Source of the DNA: an uncultured Bacteroides sp.
GTDB taxonomy: Bacteria; Bacteroidota; Bacteroidia; Bacteroidales; Bacteroidaceae
Assembly (NCBI GenBank): GCA_900766005.1
Contig: CAAFTU010000084.1
Coordinates: 1-12,198 of the forward strand
DNA length: 12,198 nt
Reading direction: 5' to 3'
The notes below the pieces were generated by a model. The model made no database searches. It saw only the letters and a list, made by a program, of their open reading frames with translations, and had not been told where the DNA came from. Made by a program: the position numbers and the translations under genes. Shown one piece after another: positions 1 through 7,711 of the stretch. Numbering within the stretch: the stretch's first letter is position 1; each line of letters starts with the position of its first letter.

Positions 1-456
1 AAGTTGGCTGGTACAGAACGTGGTATCACTGAACCGACTCCGACATTCTCTGCTTGCTTCGGTGCTGCTTTCTTGAGCTTGCATCCTACAAAATATGCAG
101 AAGAATTGGTTAAGAAGATGGAAAAAGTGGGCGCTAAGGCATACTTGGTTAACACTGGCTGGAACGGTACTGGCAAACGTATCTCTATCCGTGATACTCG
201 CGGTATCATCGATGCTATCTTGGACGGTTCTATCGATAAGGCTCCGACTAAGACTATTCCTTTCTTCAACTTCGTTGTTCCGACAGAATTGCCGGGTGTT
301 GATCCGAAGATCCTTGACCCGCGTGATACTTACGAATGCGCTTGTCAGTGGGAAGAAAAAGCAAAAGACTTGGCTGGACGTTTCATCAAGAACTTCGCTA
401 AGTTTACAGGTAACGAAGCTGGTAAGGCTTTGGTTGCTGCTGGTCCTGCACTCTAA
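1..456 (+). CDS. pckA: Phosphoenolpyruvate carboxykinase (ATP), C-terminal part
   Basis: This is the 3' end of an ATP-dependent PEP carboxykinase, which interconverts oxaloacetate plus ATP with PEP, CO2 and ADP in the cytosol. In Bacteroides it usually runs in the CO2-fixing direction during fermentation to succinate (family knowledge). The frame is open from base 1 and ends at TAA 454-456, giving 151 residues of a protein normally near 535. Visible landmarks are LAGTERGITEPTPTFSACFG at the start, the NTGWNGTGKRISIRDTR block that carries nucleotide-binding residues, and the TELPGVDPKILDPRDTY stretch. All read almost residue for residue like E. coli PckA. The ending AAGPAL also matches the family C-terminus, so the 3' end is intact. 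The 5' end lies outside the window. A strong terminator follows, so it is probably not transcribed together with the glycosidases downstream. Confidence 0.97.
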   Translation, partial: KLAGTERGITEPTPTFSACFGAAFLSLHPTKYAEELVKKMEKVGAKAYLVNTGWNGTGKRISIRDTRGIIDAILDGSIDKAPTKTIPFFNFVVPTELPGVDPKILDPRDTYECACQWEEKAKDLAGRFIKNFAKFTGNEAGKALVAAGPAL

Positions 457-479
457 TCTGAGAATCAGATATAAATATA

Positions 480-509
480 AAAGGCGGTTCGGTTTCGGAC
501 CGCCTTTTT
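480..509 (+). terminator. Rho-independent terminator of pckA
   Basis: A 9-bp stem (483-491 with 496-504, one G-U pair) closes a 4-base loop and is followed by TTTTT at 505-509. It lies 25 bases after the pckA stop codon. Confidence 0.9.
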
Positions 510-539
510 GTTTCTAAAGTGTATTTTTTCTTACCTTTG
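507..539 (+). promoter_or_regulatory. Bacteroides-type promoter for the GH95-GH110 pair
   Basis: TTTG at 507-510, a 21-base spacer and TACCTTTG at 532-539 match the Bacteroides housekeeping consensus (TTTG, 19-21 bases, TAnnTTTG). Transcription would start near 546, leaving about 26 bases of leader before the ATG at 572. The -33 box lies within the T-tail of the pckA terminator. Confidence 0.8.
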
Positions 540-571
540 TTCATAGTACTAATCTTGAAGCTACACGCAAC

Positions 572-3064
572 ATGATAAAAAAAATAAAGACTTTTTTAGC
601 TGCCTTTTGTCTCTTCACCTCGGTCTATGCAGGTGCTACTGATTATACGAAAGGTCTTTCTATCTGGTTTGATACTCCTAATTCATTGCAAGGACGTGCT
701 GTCTGGTATGGCGGACGCCCCGAATTGTGGGAGGGCAAAAATAAACCTCAGTCGGCCGGTGATACGGCTCAAAACCCCGATGTGACGTGGGAATCCCAAT
801 CGCTTCCTATCGGTAATGGTAGCTTGGGTGCCAATATCATGGGTTCGGTTGAAGCCGAGCGCATCACGTTTAATGAAAAGACTTTGTGGAGAGGGGGACC
901 GAATACAGCCAAGGGAGCCGATTATTACTGGAATGTGAATAAGCAGTCGGCTCATATATTGGATGATATCCGGAAAGCTTTCACGGAAGGCAATCAGCAG
1001 AAGGCTGAACAGCTGACGCGTCAGCATTTCAACAGTGAGGTGGCTTATGAATCTTATGGTGAATCTCCTTTCCGTTTTGGTAATTTCACTACGATGGGTG
1101 AGTTTTACATCGAAACGGGTCTCAATGTAATAGGCATGACGGATTACAAACGCATTCTGTCTCTGGATTCGGCACTGGCAGTGGTACAGTTTAAGAAAGA
1201 CCAGGTGGCTTATCAGCGCAGTTATTTTATTTCATATCCGGCCAATACGATGGTGATTCGCTTTACAGCCGATACACCGGCTAAGCAGAACCTGGTTTTC
1301 AGCTATGCACCGAATCCGGTTTCCGAAGGACGCATGCAGGCCGATGGAAAGCTGGGATTGGTTTATTCGGGGGCATTGGATAATAATGGCATGCGCTATG
1401 TTATCCGTATTCAGGCTGAGTGTAAGGGGGGAAGCCTTACTAACTCCGATGGCAAACTATCGGTAAAGGGAGCGGATGAAGTGGTGTTCTATGTTACTGC
1501 CGATACAGATTATCAGCCGAATTTTGATCCGGATTTTAGCAATCCGCTGACGTATGTCGGTGTGAATCCGGATAGTACAACCAAACAGTGGATGACCAAT
1601 GCCTTGTCTATGGGGTATGACAAACTGTTTGAACAGCATTATGCCGACTATGCTGCTTTGTTTAACCGGGTGAGTCTCAAACTCAATCCCAGTGTCTCTT
1701 TCTCCGAGATAGCCACTCCGCAACGCTTGCAGCGCTATCGTAAGGGGCAGCCCGATTACCATCTGGAGGAATTGTATTTCCAGTTTGGCCGTTACCTGCT
1801 GATAGCAAGTTCCCGTCCCGGTAATATGCCAGCCAATCTGCAGGGCATCTGGCATAACAATGTTGACGGTCCCTGGCGCGTAGACTATCACAATAATATC
1901 AATGTGCAAATGAACTACTGGCCGGCTTGTTCAACCAATCTGAGTGAATGTATGCTTCCTTTGGTTGATTTCATCCGTACGCTGGTGAAACCGGGTGAGA
2001 AGACAGCGCAGGCTTATTTCGGAGCACGTGGCTGGACTGCTTCCATTTCCGGCAATATCTTTGGCTTTACTACCCCGTTGGCCAGTCAGGATATGTCGTG
2101 GAACTTCAATCCGATGGCAGGCCCGTGGTTGGCTACTCATATCTGGGAGTATTACGATTATACCCGCGACATCCGTTTTTTGAAGGAAGTTGGATATGAC
2201 CTCATTAAGAGCAGTGCCGATTTTGCAGTTGATTACCTTTGGCATAAACCCGATGGAACTTACACGGCTGCTCCTTCTACGTCGCCCGAACATGGACCGA
2301 TTGATCAGGGCGCTACGTTTGTACATGCTGTAGTCCGGGAAATTCTGCTGGATGCGATTGAAGCCAGCAAGGTGCTCGGGGTCGATAAGAAAGAACGCAA
2401 ACAGTGGCAGCATGTATTGGACAAGCTGGCACCTTATCAAATCGGACGCTACGGACAGCTGATGGAATGGTCAACGGATATAGATGATCCGAAAGACGAA
2501 CACCGGCATGTCAATCATTTGTTTGGCTTACATCCGGGGCATACGGTTTCACCGATTACTACGCCAGAGTTGGCGAAGGCATCGAGAGTGGTGCTTGAAC
2601 ACCGCGGAGATGGTGCTACCGGCTGGAGTATGGGCTGGAAACTCAATCAGTGGGCACGTTTGCAAGATGGAAACCACGCCTACACTCTTTTCGGCAATCT
2701 GCTGAAAAACGGAACTTTAGACAATCTGTGGGATACGCATCCGCCTTTCCAGATTGATGGGAATTTTGGCGGTACGGCAGGAGTCACGGAAATGCTGCTT
2801 CAGAGCCACATGGGCTTTATTCAGCTGTTGCCCGCTTTGCCGGATGCTTGGAAAGACGGTTCGGTTCGAGGCATCTGTGCCAAAGGTAACTTTGAAGTTG
2901 ATTTGACGTGGAAGGACGGATTGTTGACAGAAGCTGTCATTCGCTCCGGTTCGGGTGAAGACTGCATCATCAAGTATGCCGGTGCCACTTTGAAATTCAA
3001 GACGGTAAAGGGCCGTACCTATCGTATCGGGTATGATAAAGAGAAAAACGCGCTGCTTCAATAA
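572..3064 (+). CDS. Secreted GH95 glycoside hydrolase, probable alpha-1,2-L-fucosidase
   Basis: An 830-residue GH95 enzyme. The family contains inverting alpha-1,2-L-fucosidases (such as Bifidobacterium AfcA) and some alpha-L-galactosidases. Residues 1 to about 20 form a type I signal peptide (KK, a hydrophobic core, then VYA), with no convincing lipobox, so a periplasmic location is likely. The N-terminal domain opens with the typical LPIGNGSLGANIMG (78-91). The (alpha/alpha)6 barrel carries HNNINVQMNYWP (440-451), whose N442 and N444 correspond to AfcA N421 and N423. E573 in STSPEH matches the general acid E566, and D729 in FQIDGNFGG matches D766. The residue two before the first catalytic Asn is His (H440), as I recall for fucosidases; Thr there has been linked to alpha-L-galactosidase activity. 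The C-terminal beta-domain is complete. It starts at the first ATG after a good promoter and lies 47 bases before a GH110 gene. Family call is firm; the exact substrate is inferred. Confidence 0.93.
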   Translation: MIKKIKTFLAAFCLFTSVYAGATDYTKGLSIWFDTPNSLQGRAVWYGGRPELWEGKNKPQSAGDTAQNPDVTWESQSLPIGNGSLGANIMGSVEAERITFNEKTLWRGGPNTAKGADYYWNVNKQSAHILDDIRKAFTEGNQQKAEQLTRQHFNSEVAYESYGESPFRFGNFTTMGEFYIETGLNVIGMTDYKRILSLDSALAVVQFKKDQVAYQRSYFISYPANTMVIRFTADTPAKQNLVFSYAPNPVSEGRMQADGKLGLVYSGALDNNGMRYVIRIQAECKGGSLTNSDGKLSVKGADEVVFYVTADTDYQPNFDPDFSNPLTYVGVNPDSTTKQWMTNALSMGYDKLFEQHYADYAALFNRVSLKLNPSVSFSEIATPQRLQRYRKGQPDYHLEELYFQFGRYLLIASSRPGNMPANLQGIWHNNVDGPWRVDYHNNINVQMNYWPACSTNLSECMLPLVDFIRTLVKPGEKTAQAYFGARGWTASISGNIFGFTTPLASQDMSWNFNPMAGPWLATHIWEYYDYTRDIRFLKEVGYDLIKSSADFAVDYLWHKPDGTYTAAPSTSPEHGPIDQGATFVHAVVREILLDAIEASKVLGVDKKERKQWQHVLDKLAPYQIGRYGQLMEWSTDIDDPKDEHRHVNHLFGLHPGHTVSPITTPELAKASRVVLEHRGDGATGWSMGWKLNQWARLQDGNHAYTLFGNLLKNGTLDNLWDTHPPFQIDGNFGGTAGVTEMLLQSHMGFIQLLPALPDAWKDGSVRGICAKGNFEVDLTWKDGLLTEAVIRSGSGEDCIIKYAGATLKFKTVKGRTYRIGYDKEKNALLQ

Positions 3065-3111
3065 GCGGTGCGGCCTGTTGAATCATAAATGTAAGAAAGG
3101 CTAAAGTTATT

Positions 3112-4902
3112 ATGAAAAAACATCAACTATTTCTGTTGTGTATTTGGTTGTTGGCTGTTGCTCCTGGGGCCATTTCAGCCAAGGAGCGGGTGTATGATCT
3201 GGCCAAGCTGGGACTGAAGGCAGACAGCAAGCGAAATGCTAGTCCGGTACTTCGGAAAGTAATCGATAAAATCAAGGCCGAATGTGCACCTACCGATAGT
3301 GTCGTGTTGCGTTTTGCTCCTGGGCGTTATGAATTTCATGAGAAAGGAGCTTCGCAGCGTGAGTACTACATCTCTAATCACGACCAGGTCAACCCGAAGA
3401 AAGTAGGGTTGGCATTGGAAGGGTTTCATCATCTGACTCTCGACGGACAGGGAGCTGAACTGGTCTTTCATGGCCGCATGCTTCCGTTGGCTTTGGTGAA
3501 TTCTGCACATTGTACCCTGCAGAATTTCCGTATTGATTTTGCCCATCCGCATATTGCGCAGATCAAGGTTGTGGAAAATTCACCTGCTGATGGCTTGACG
3601 TTCGAAGTAGCCCCCTGGGTGAATTACCGCATCACGAAGGACTCGGTGTTTGAAACCTATGGTGAAGGGTGGACTGCCCGCCAGGGAGTAGGCATTGCCT
3701 TTGAAGAGAAGACGAAACACCTGGTGTATCAGACCAGCGACTTGTATTATTCCACCAAGGGAGTGAAGGAGGTATCCCCCCGGGTATTGAACGCACCTGC
3801 ATGGAAAAATGAGCGGCTGGTGCCCGGTACGGTGATTGCTATGCGTACTTGGGAGCGTCCTGCCCCGGGGATCTTCTTTTCCCACAATGTGAATACGACT
3901 GTGCGCAATGTAAAAGTGCATTATGCCGAAGGTATGGGTTTGCTGGCACAACTTTGTGAGAATATAACTCTTGACGGCTTCAGTGTTTGTCTGAAAGGCG
4001 AACAGGATCCACGTTACTTTACTACACAGGCAGATGCCACCCATTTTTCCGGTTGTAAAGGGCTGATTCTTTCCAAGAACGGACTCTATGAAGGGATGAT
4101 GGATGATGCCATCAATGTGCATGGCACCTATCTGAAGGTTGTCAAGCGAATGGATGACCACACGTTGGTGGGACGCTATATGCACGACCAGTCGTGGGGT
4201 TTTGATTGGGGAAATCCGGGCGACCATGTACAGTTTATCCGTTCGGCTACGATGGATCTAATTGGGGAAGAAAACCGGATCACAGCCATTCGGCCGTATG
4301 ATAAGGAGGAAGTGAAGGGAGCCCGTGAGTTTGTCATAACCTTTGAAAAGCCCGTAGCTGTTGAAATAAACGAGCATGCCGGTTTCGGTATCGAAAATCT
4401 GACCTGGACGCCTCAGGTGGTCTTTTCCGATAATGTTGTGCGTAATAATCGCGCACGAGGTGCTTTGTTCAGTACTCCGCAGGATGTGCTGGTAGAGAAC
4501 AATCTCTTCGACCATACTTCGGGTACGGCTATTCTGCTGTGTGGTGACTGTAACGGCTGGTACGAGACCGGTGCATGCCGTAAGGTAGTCATACGCCACA
4601 ACCGCTTTATCAATGCGCTGACCAATCTGTTTCAGTTTACCAATGCGGTAATTTCCATTTATCCGGAAATCCCGAATCTTGCCGCGCAAGAGAAGTTTTT
4701 CCATGGAGGAAAAGACGGAGGAATTCTCATTGAAGATAATGTTTTTGAAACATTCGATGCTCCTATTCTCTATGCAAAGTCGGTAGACGGGCTGATTTAC
4801 CGCCGCAATACAGTGAAAGTCAATTCGGATTATTCTCCGTTTCATTGGAACAAGGACCGTTTCCTGCTGGAGCGTGTCACGAATGTGAAGATTGCCGAGT
4901 AA
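3112..4902 (+). CDS. Secreted GH110 alpha-1,3-galactosidase
   Basis: A 596-residue parallel beta-helix enzyme of GH110, whose members remove terminal alpha-1,3-linked galactose. Some act only on blood group B (fucose-branched) and others also on linear Gal-alpha-1,3-Gal. The signal peptide is residues 1-23 (hydrophobic core, ISA then KER). Right-handed beta-helix repeats with short N-rich turns run from about residue 100 to the end (for example VVFSDNVVRNNRARG and ILIEDNVFETFDA). D308 in TTQADATHF and the pair D331-D332 in GMMDDAINVHG have the same spacing (23 and 24) as the catalytic D321, D344 and D345 reported for a marine GH110 enzyme, so the active site looks intact. Length is normal for the family. 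AAGAAAGG at about 3095-3102 is a possible ribosome site. The 47-base gap to GH95 contains no terminator, so co-transcription is likely. Which GH110 subtype it is (B-specific or also linear) cannot be told by eye. Confidence 0.93.
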   Translation: MKKHQLFLLCIWLLAVAPGAISAKERVYDLAKLGLKADSKRNASPVLRKVIDKIKAECAPTDSVVLRFAPGRYEFHEKGASQREYYISNHDQVNPKKVGLALEGFHHLTLDGQGAELVFHGRMLPLALVNSAHCTLQNFRIDFAHPHIAQIKVVENSPADGLTFEVAPWVNYRITKDSVFETYGEGWTARQGVGIAFEEKTKHLVYQTSDLYYSTKGVKEVSPRVLNAPAWKNERLVPGTVIAMRTWERPAPGIFFSHNVNTTVRNVKVHYAEGMGLLAQLCENITLDGFSVCLKGEQDPRYFTTQADATHFSGCKGLILSKNGLYEGMMDDAINVHGTYLKVVKRMDDHTLVGRYMHDQSWGFDWGNPGDHVQFIRSATMDLIGEENRITAIRPYDKEEVKGAREFVITFEKPVAVEINEHAGFGIENLTWTPQVVFSDNVVRNNRARGALFSTPQDVLVENNLFDHTSGTAILLCGDCNGWYETGACRKVVIRHNRFINALTNLFQFTNAVISIYPEIPNLAAQEKFFHGGKDGGILIEDNVFETFDAPILYAKSVDGLIYRRNTVKVNSDYSPFHWNKDRFLLERVTNVKIAE

Positions 4903-4951
4903 GAAAAGAAGTGCCGATAAGACGGCCAATTGAATTGTTCTTGATGACTGC

Positions 4952-4985
4952 GCCCTCGTTTCCCTATGGTAGCGAGGGCACTTTT
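4952..4985 (+). terminator. Probable terminator of the GH95-GH110 transcript
   Basis: GCCCTCG (4952-4958) pairs with CGAGGGC (4973-4979); two further inner pairs (one G-U) extend the stem to 9 bp around a 10-base loop. The tail is a short ACTTTTA, so efficiency may be moderate. It begins 50 bases after the GH110 stop. Confidence 0.7.
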
Positions 4986-5282
4986 ATGTATATGAGTGAA
5001 AAAGAACCTATATTTAGTGCTTTGTCAGCTATTTGTTGATTAAAAATTATATCTTTACAGAAGTGGAATTTGGGATAAGAATTCTGCAGGTATGACCTGT
5101 TTGGGTCTGTTGAAAGTCAAAATTACGTAACACAGTTATAATATTGCCTAAAATGAAAACACGCTATTTTATCATCTTGCTCTGTTGGAAACGATAACTT
5201 GTATGGCCCAATGAAATTGTCATACAAGTAGTTTATCATAGCTTCCCGCTGCGTTTTGTAGGCATTAGGGTATAGTAGTAAT
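4986..5282. other. Gene-free gap with one hairpin
   Basis: No believable protein gene is seen; the longest start on the plus strand gives a 14-codon frame at 5153. The main structure is a hairpin: ACTTGTATG (5197-5205) pairs perfectly with CATACAAGT (5221-5229) around a 15-base loop. GATA (5193-5196) can also pair with TATC (5234-5237) across a bulge. No T-run follows it. A TATCTTTA near 5050-5057 resembles a -7 box, but no TTG lies at the right distance. A short RNA ending at the two-way terminator to the right is possible but unproven. Confidence 0.4.
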
Positions 5283-5329
5283 AAAAAACCGCCCCACAGT
5301 GCATTCTTTTGCACGTGGGGCGGTTTTTA
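5283..5329. terminator. Two-way terminator downstream of typA
   Basis: CCGCCCCAC (5289-5297) pairs with GTGGGGCGG (5315-5323), and GTGC (5299-5302) with GCAC (5311-5314), with A5298 bulged and an 8-base loop. The stem is flanked by AAAAAA on the left and TTTTT on the right, so it works as an intrinsic terminator on both strands. On the minus strand it ends typA. What would use it on the plus strand is unclear, because the GH110 transcript already has a nearer hairpin. Confidence 0.9.
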
Positions 5330-5346
5330 TTTTCAAACTATTTGCT

Positions 5347-7143
5347 TTAAATCTTGTTGGCACGTTTACGTTCCAGTTCATCCAAGATGACTTTACGCAT
5401 ACGCATCGCCTTCGGAGTTACTTCCACATATTCATCTTCCTTGATATATTCAAGCGCTTCTTCCAAAGAGAACTGAACGGGCGGAATCAGGCGGGCTTTG
5501 TCGTCCGAGCCGGAAGCACGCATGTTGGTCAGTTTCTTTGATTTTGTTACGTTGATCACCAAGTCATTGTCGTGTGAGTGTTCACCTACTACCTGGCCGG
5601 CATAAACTTCTTCTTGCGGGAAGATGAAGAATTTACCGCGGTCTTGCAGCTTGTCGATAGCATAAGCAAAAGCAGTACCGCTTTCCATGGCAATCATCGA
5701 ACCGTTGGTGCGGCGTTCAATTTCACCTTTGAACGGCTGATATTCCTTGAAGCGGTGAGCCATGATAGCTTCACCGGCTGAGGCTGTCAGTACGTTGGTA
5801 CGCAAACCGATGATACCGCGTGAAGGCATGTTGAATTCGAGGTTGATACGTTCGCCGGTATTTTCCATCTTCACCATTTCACCTTTGCGGCGGGTCACCA
5901 TATCGATAATCTTGCTGGAATACTCTTCCGGTACGTTGATAGTCAGCTCCTCAATCGGTTCGCATTTCACGCCGTCGATTTCTTTATAGATAACCTGCGG
6001 CTGACCCACCTGCAGTTCGTAACCTTCGCGGCGCATTGTCTCAATCAATACAGAAAGGTGCAGCACACCACGGCCGGATACAATCCACTTACCGTCTTCC
6101 TCACTCTTTTTCACACGGAGTGCCAGGTTCTTGTCGAGCTCTTTCGTCAGGCGGTCGTGGATGTGGCGAGAAGTCACAAACTTACCTTCCTTGCCGAAGA
6201 AGGGAGAGTCGTTGATGGTGAACAGCATGCTCATCGTCGGCTCGTCAATAGCGATAGGGGGCAATGCTTCCGGATTCTCGAAGTCGCACACTGTGTCGCC
6301 GATTTCGAAGCCTTCAATACCCACTAGTGCACAGATATCTCCAGAAGAAACTTCGCTTGTCTTTACACGGCCTAAGCCTTCGAACACGTGAAGTTCCTTG
6401 ATTTTACTTTTCATCATTTCGCCGTTGCGTTTTGCCAGCGTAATATTCATTCCCTCTTTCAGGGTACCGCGGTGCACACGGCCTACGGCGATACGGCCTG
6501 TGTACGACGAATAGTCAAGCGAAGTAATCAACATCTGAGGTGTACCTTCCAGCTGTTCGGGAGCCGGAATGTTTTCCACGATGCAGTCGAGCAGCGGCGT
6601 AATGCTGTCGGTAGGATGCTGCCAGTCAGTGCTCATCCAGTTGTTCTTGGCCGAACCGTAGATTACGGGGAAGTCCAACTGTTCCTCTGTTGCATTCAAG
6701 CTGAACATCAGGTCGAACACCATTTCATACACTTCATCCGGGCGGCAGTTGGGTTTGTCCACCTTGTTGACTACCACAATAGGTTTCAGACCGATTTCCA
6801 GCGCTTTCTGCAGAACAAAGCGAGTCTGAGGCATCGGGCCTTCAAACGCGTCTACCAGCAAGATACATCCGTCTGCCATGTTCAACACACGTTCCACCTC
6901 ACCGCCGAAGTCGCTGTGCCCCGGAGTGTCGATGATGTTAATTTTGGTACCGTTGTAGTTGATGGATACGTTTTTGGAAAGAATGGTTATACCCCGTTCG
7001 CGCTCCAAGTCGTTGTTATCCAAGATAAGGTCACCACTATTCTTGTTGTTGCGGAGATTGCCCGCCAACAGCATCTTGTCAACCAATGTCGTTTTCCCAT
7101 GGTCCACATGGGCAATGATTGCAATGTTTCTAATGTTTTGCAT
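5347..7143 (-). CDS. typA: Ribosome-associated translational GTPase TypA/BipA
   Basis: A 598-residue translational GTPase of the TypA/BipA family, which binds the ribosome and aids 50S assembly and stress or cold adaptation in other bacteria. The G-motifs are all present: AHVDHGKT at 11-18 (G1), RERGITI at 48-54 (G2), DTPGH at 72-76 (G3), NKVD at 126-129 (G4) and a GSA-type G5. The EF-G-like domain III and V regions and the BipA-specific C-terminal part follow, to a lysine/arginine-rich end (ELERKRANKI). I chose the ATG at 7143-7141 (protein begins MQNIRNIAIIAHVDHGK), the usual family start. An in-frame TTG at 7167 would add eight residues but falls inside the -7 promoter box. Divergent from rpsO. 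Confidence 0.97.
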   Translation of the reverse strand: MQNIRNIAIIAHVDHGKTTLVDKMLLAGNLRNNKNSGDLILDNNDLERERGITILSKNVSINYNGTKINIIDTPGHSDFGGEVERVLNMADGCILLVDAFEGPMPQTRFVLQKALEIGLKPIVVVNKVDKPNCRPDEVYEMVFDLMFSLNATEEQLDFPVIYGSAKNNWMSTDWQHPTDSITPLLDCIVENIPAPEQLEGTPQMLITSLDYSSYTGRIAVGRVHRGTLKEGMNITLAKRNGEMMKSKIKELHVFEGLGRVKTSEVSSGDICALVGIEGFEIGDTVCDFENPEALPPIAIDEPTMSMLFTINDSPFFGKEGKFVTSRHIHDRLTKELDKNLALRVKKSEEDGKWIVSGRGVLHLSVLIETMRREGYELQVGQPQVIYKEIDGVKCEPIEELTINVPEEYSSKIIDMVTRRKGEMVKMENTGERINLEFNMPSRGIIGLRTNVLTASAGEAIMAHRFKEYQPFKGEIERRTNGSMIAMESGTAFAYAIDKLQDRGKFFIFPQEEVYAGQVVGEHSHDNDLVINVTKSKKLTNMRASGSDDKARLIPPVQFSLEEALEYIKEDEYVEVTPKAMRMRKVILDELERKRANKI

Positions 7144-7164
7144 ATAATACCTATTATTTGCCTG

Positions 7165-7172
7165 CAAAGGTA
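7165..7172 (-). promoter_or_regulatory. -7 element of the typA promoter
   Basis: Read on the minus strand, 7172 to 7165 is TACCTTTG, a perfect Bacteroides -7 box, 21 bases before the typA ATG. No good TTTG is seen at the -33 spacing; the nearest is TTTC at a 23-base distance. Transcription would start near 7158, giving a leader of about 15 bases. Confidence 0.7.
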
Positions 7173-7224
7173 CGAAATAAGGATTAGAAAATTATGAAAA
7201 GATTGCAATTTTTTCTTGTAAATC

Positions 7225-7256
7225 GTTGTAGGATATAAAGATAATGCCTATCTTTG
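7225..7256 (+). promoter_or_regulatory. rpsO promoter
   Basis: GTTG at 7225-7228, a 20-base spacer and TATCTTTG at 7249-7256 form a good Bacteroides promoter. The start would be near 7263, leaving about 37 bases of AT-rich leader in which AGAATT (7267-7272) can pair with AATTCT (7287-7292). S15 represses its own translation through leader RNA in other bacteria; whether this small stem does so is unknown. Confidence 0.8.
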
Positions 7257-7299
7257 CACGCTCAAAAGAATTATTTACTATATTAAAATTCTAGGAATT

Positions 7300-7569
7300 A
7301 TGTATTTAGATGCTGCTAAAAAGCAAGAAATCTTCGGAAAGTACGGAAAGTCTAACACTGATACTGGCTCAGCTGAGGCGCAGATAGCTTTGTTTTCATA
7401 CCGTATTTCTCACCTGACTGAGCACATGAAGCTCAACAGAAAAGATTATAGTACAGAAAGAGCTTTGACAATGTTGGTAGGTAAGCGTCGTCGCTTGCTC
7501 GATTACCTGAAGGCTAAAGATATCGAAAGATATCGTGCTATTGTGAAAGAGCTCGGTTTGCGTAAGTAA
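7300..7569 (+). CDS. rpsO: 30S ribosomal protein S15
   Basis: An 89-residue protein of the exact S15 length, which binds 16S rRNA early in 30S assembly. Family marks are the DTGSAEAQIALFSYRISHLTEH stretch in the first half (quoted in part: DTGSAEAQ at 21-28, ISHLTEH at 36-42), the HMKLNRKDYSTERALTML helix, and the basic GKRRRLLDYL block (61-70). TAGGA at 7292-7296 lies just before the ATG and may be a weak ribosome site. It is a single-gene transcript: its own promoter is upstream and a strong terminator begins 23 bases after the stop. The divergent neighbour is typA. Confidence 0.98.
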   Translation: MYLDAAKKQEIFGKYGKSNTDTGSAEAQIALFSYRISHLTEHMKLNRKDYSTERALTMLVGKRRRLLDYLKAKDIERYRAIVKELGLRK

Positions 7570-7591
7570 TCTACTTGCTGCGAAAAGATTA

Positions 7592-7630
7592 AAAGACCGT
7601 CTTTCCATAAGGGAAAGACGGTCTTTTTTT
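7592..7630 (+). terminator. rpsO terminator
   Basis: A perfect 13-bp stem (7594-7606 with 7612-7624), extended by A-T pairs, with a 5-base loop and a run of seven T at 7624-7630. Confidence 0.93.
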
Positions 7631-7672
7631 GTGCCTTTTGTTGTCTTATCGTTGTCGGTCAGTCTGTTGTCT

Positions 7673-7711
7673 GTATAAAATAAAGCCCCAACTTTCACAA
7701 GCTGAGGCTTT
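7673..7711 (-). terminator. Minus-strand terminator of the candidate small RNA
   Basis: The hairpin spans 7682-7711: AAAGCC pairs with GGCTTT, then CA/TG and CTT/AAG, interrupted by two single mismatches, around a 4-base loop (TCAC at 7695-7698). On the minus strand the 3' arm ends in TTT and is followed by ATTTTATAC, a T-rich tail. On the plus strand the tail is weaker (TTTTACTG). No annotated minus-strand gene lies upstream, so something untranslated probably uses it. Confidence 0.6.

Noticed and set aside
3580..4227. A 215-codon minus-strand frame opposite GH110, and several similar frames opposite GH95
   Set aside because: Antisense shadows of the glycosidase genes, with no family motif and no promoter.
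4845..5039. A 64-codon plus-strand frame overlapping the GH110 end
   Set aside because: It overlaps GH110 out of frame and runs through the terminator hairpin, with no start signal of its own.
7144..7167. An upstream TTG start for typA adding eight residues
   Set aside because: It would place the start codon within the TACCTTTG promoter box; the ATG at 7143 gives the normal family N-terminus.
6388..7197. A 269-codon plus-strand frame opposite typA
   Set aside because: It overlaps the typA G-domain in antisense, has shadow-type composition (many His, Val, Gln) and no promoter; typA is clearly the real gene.
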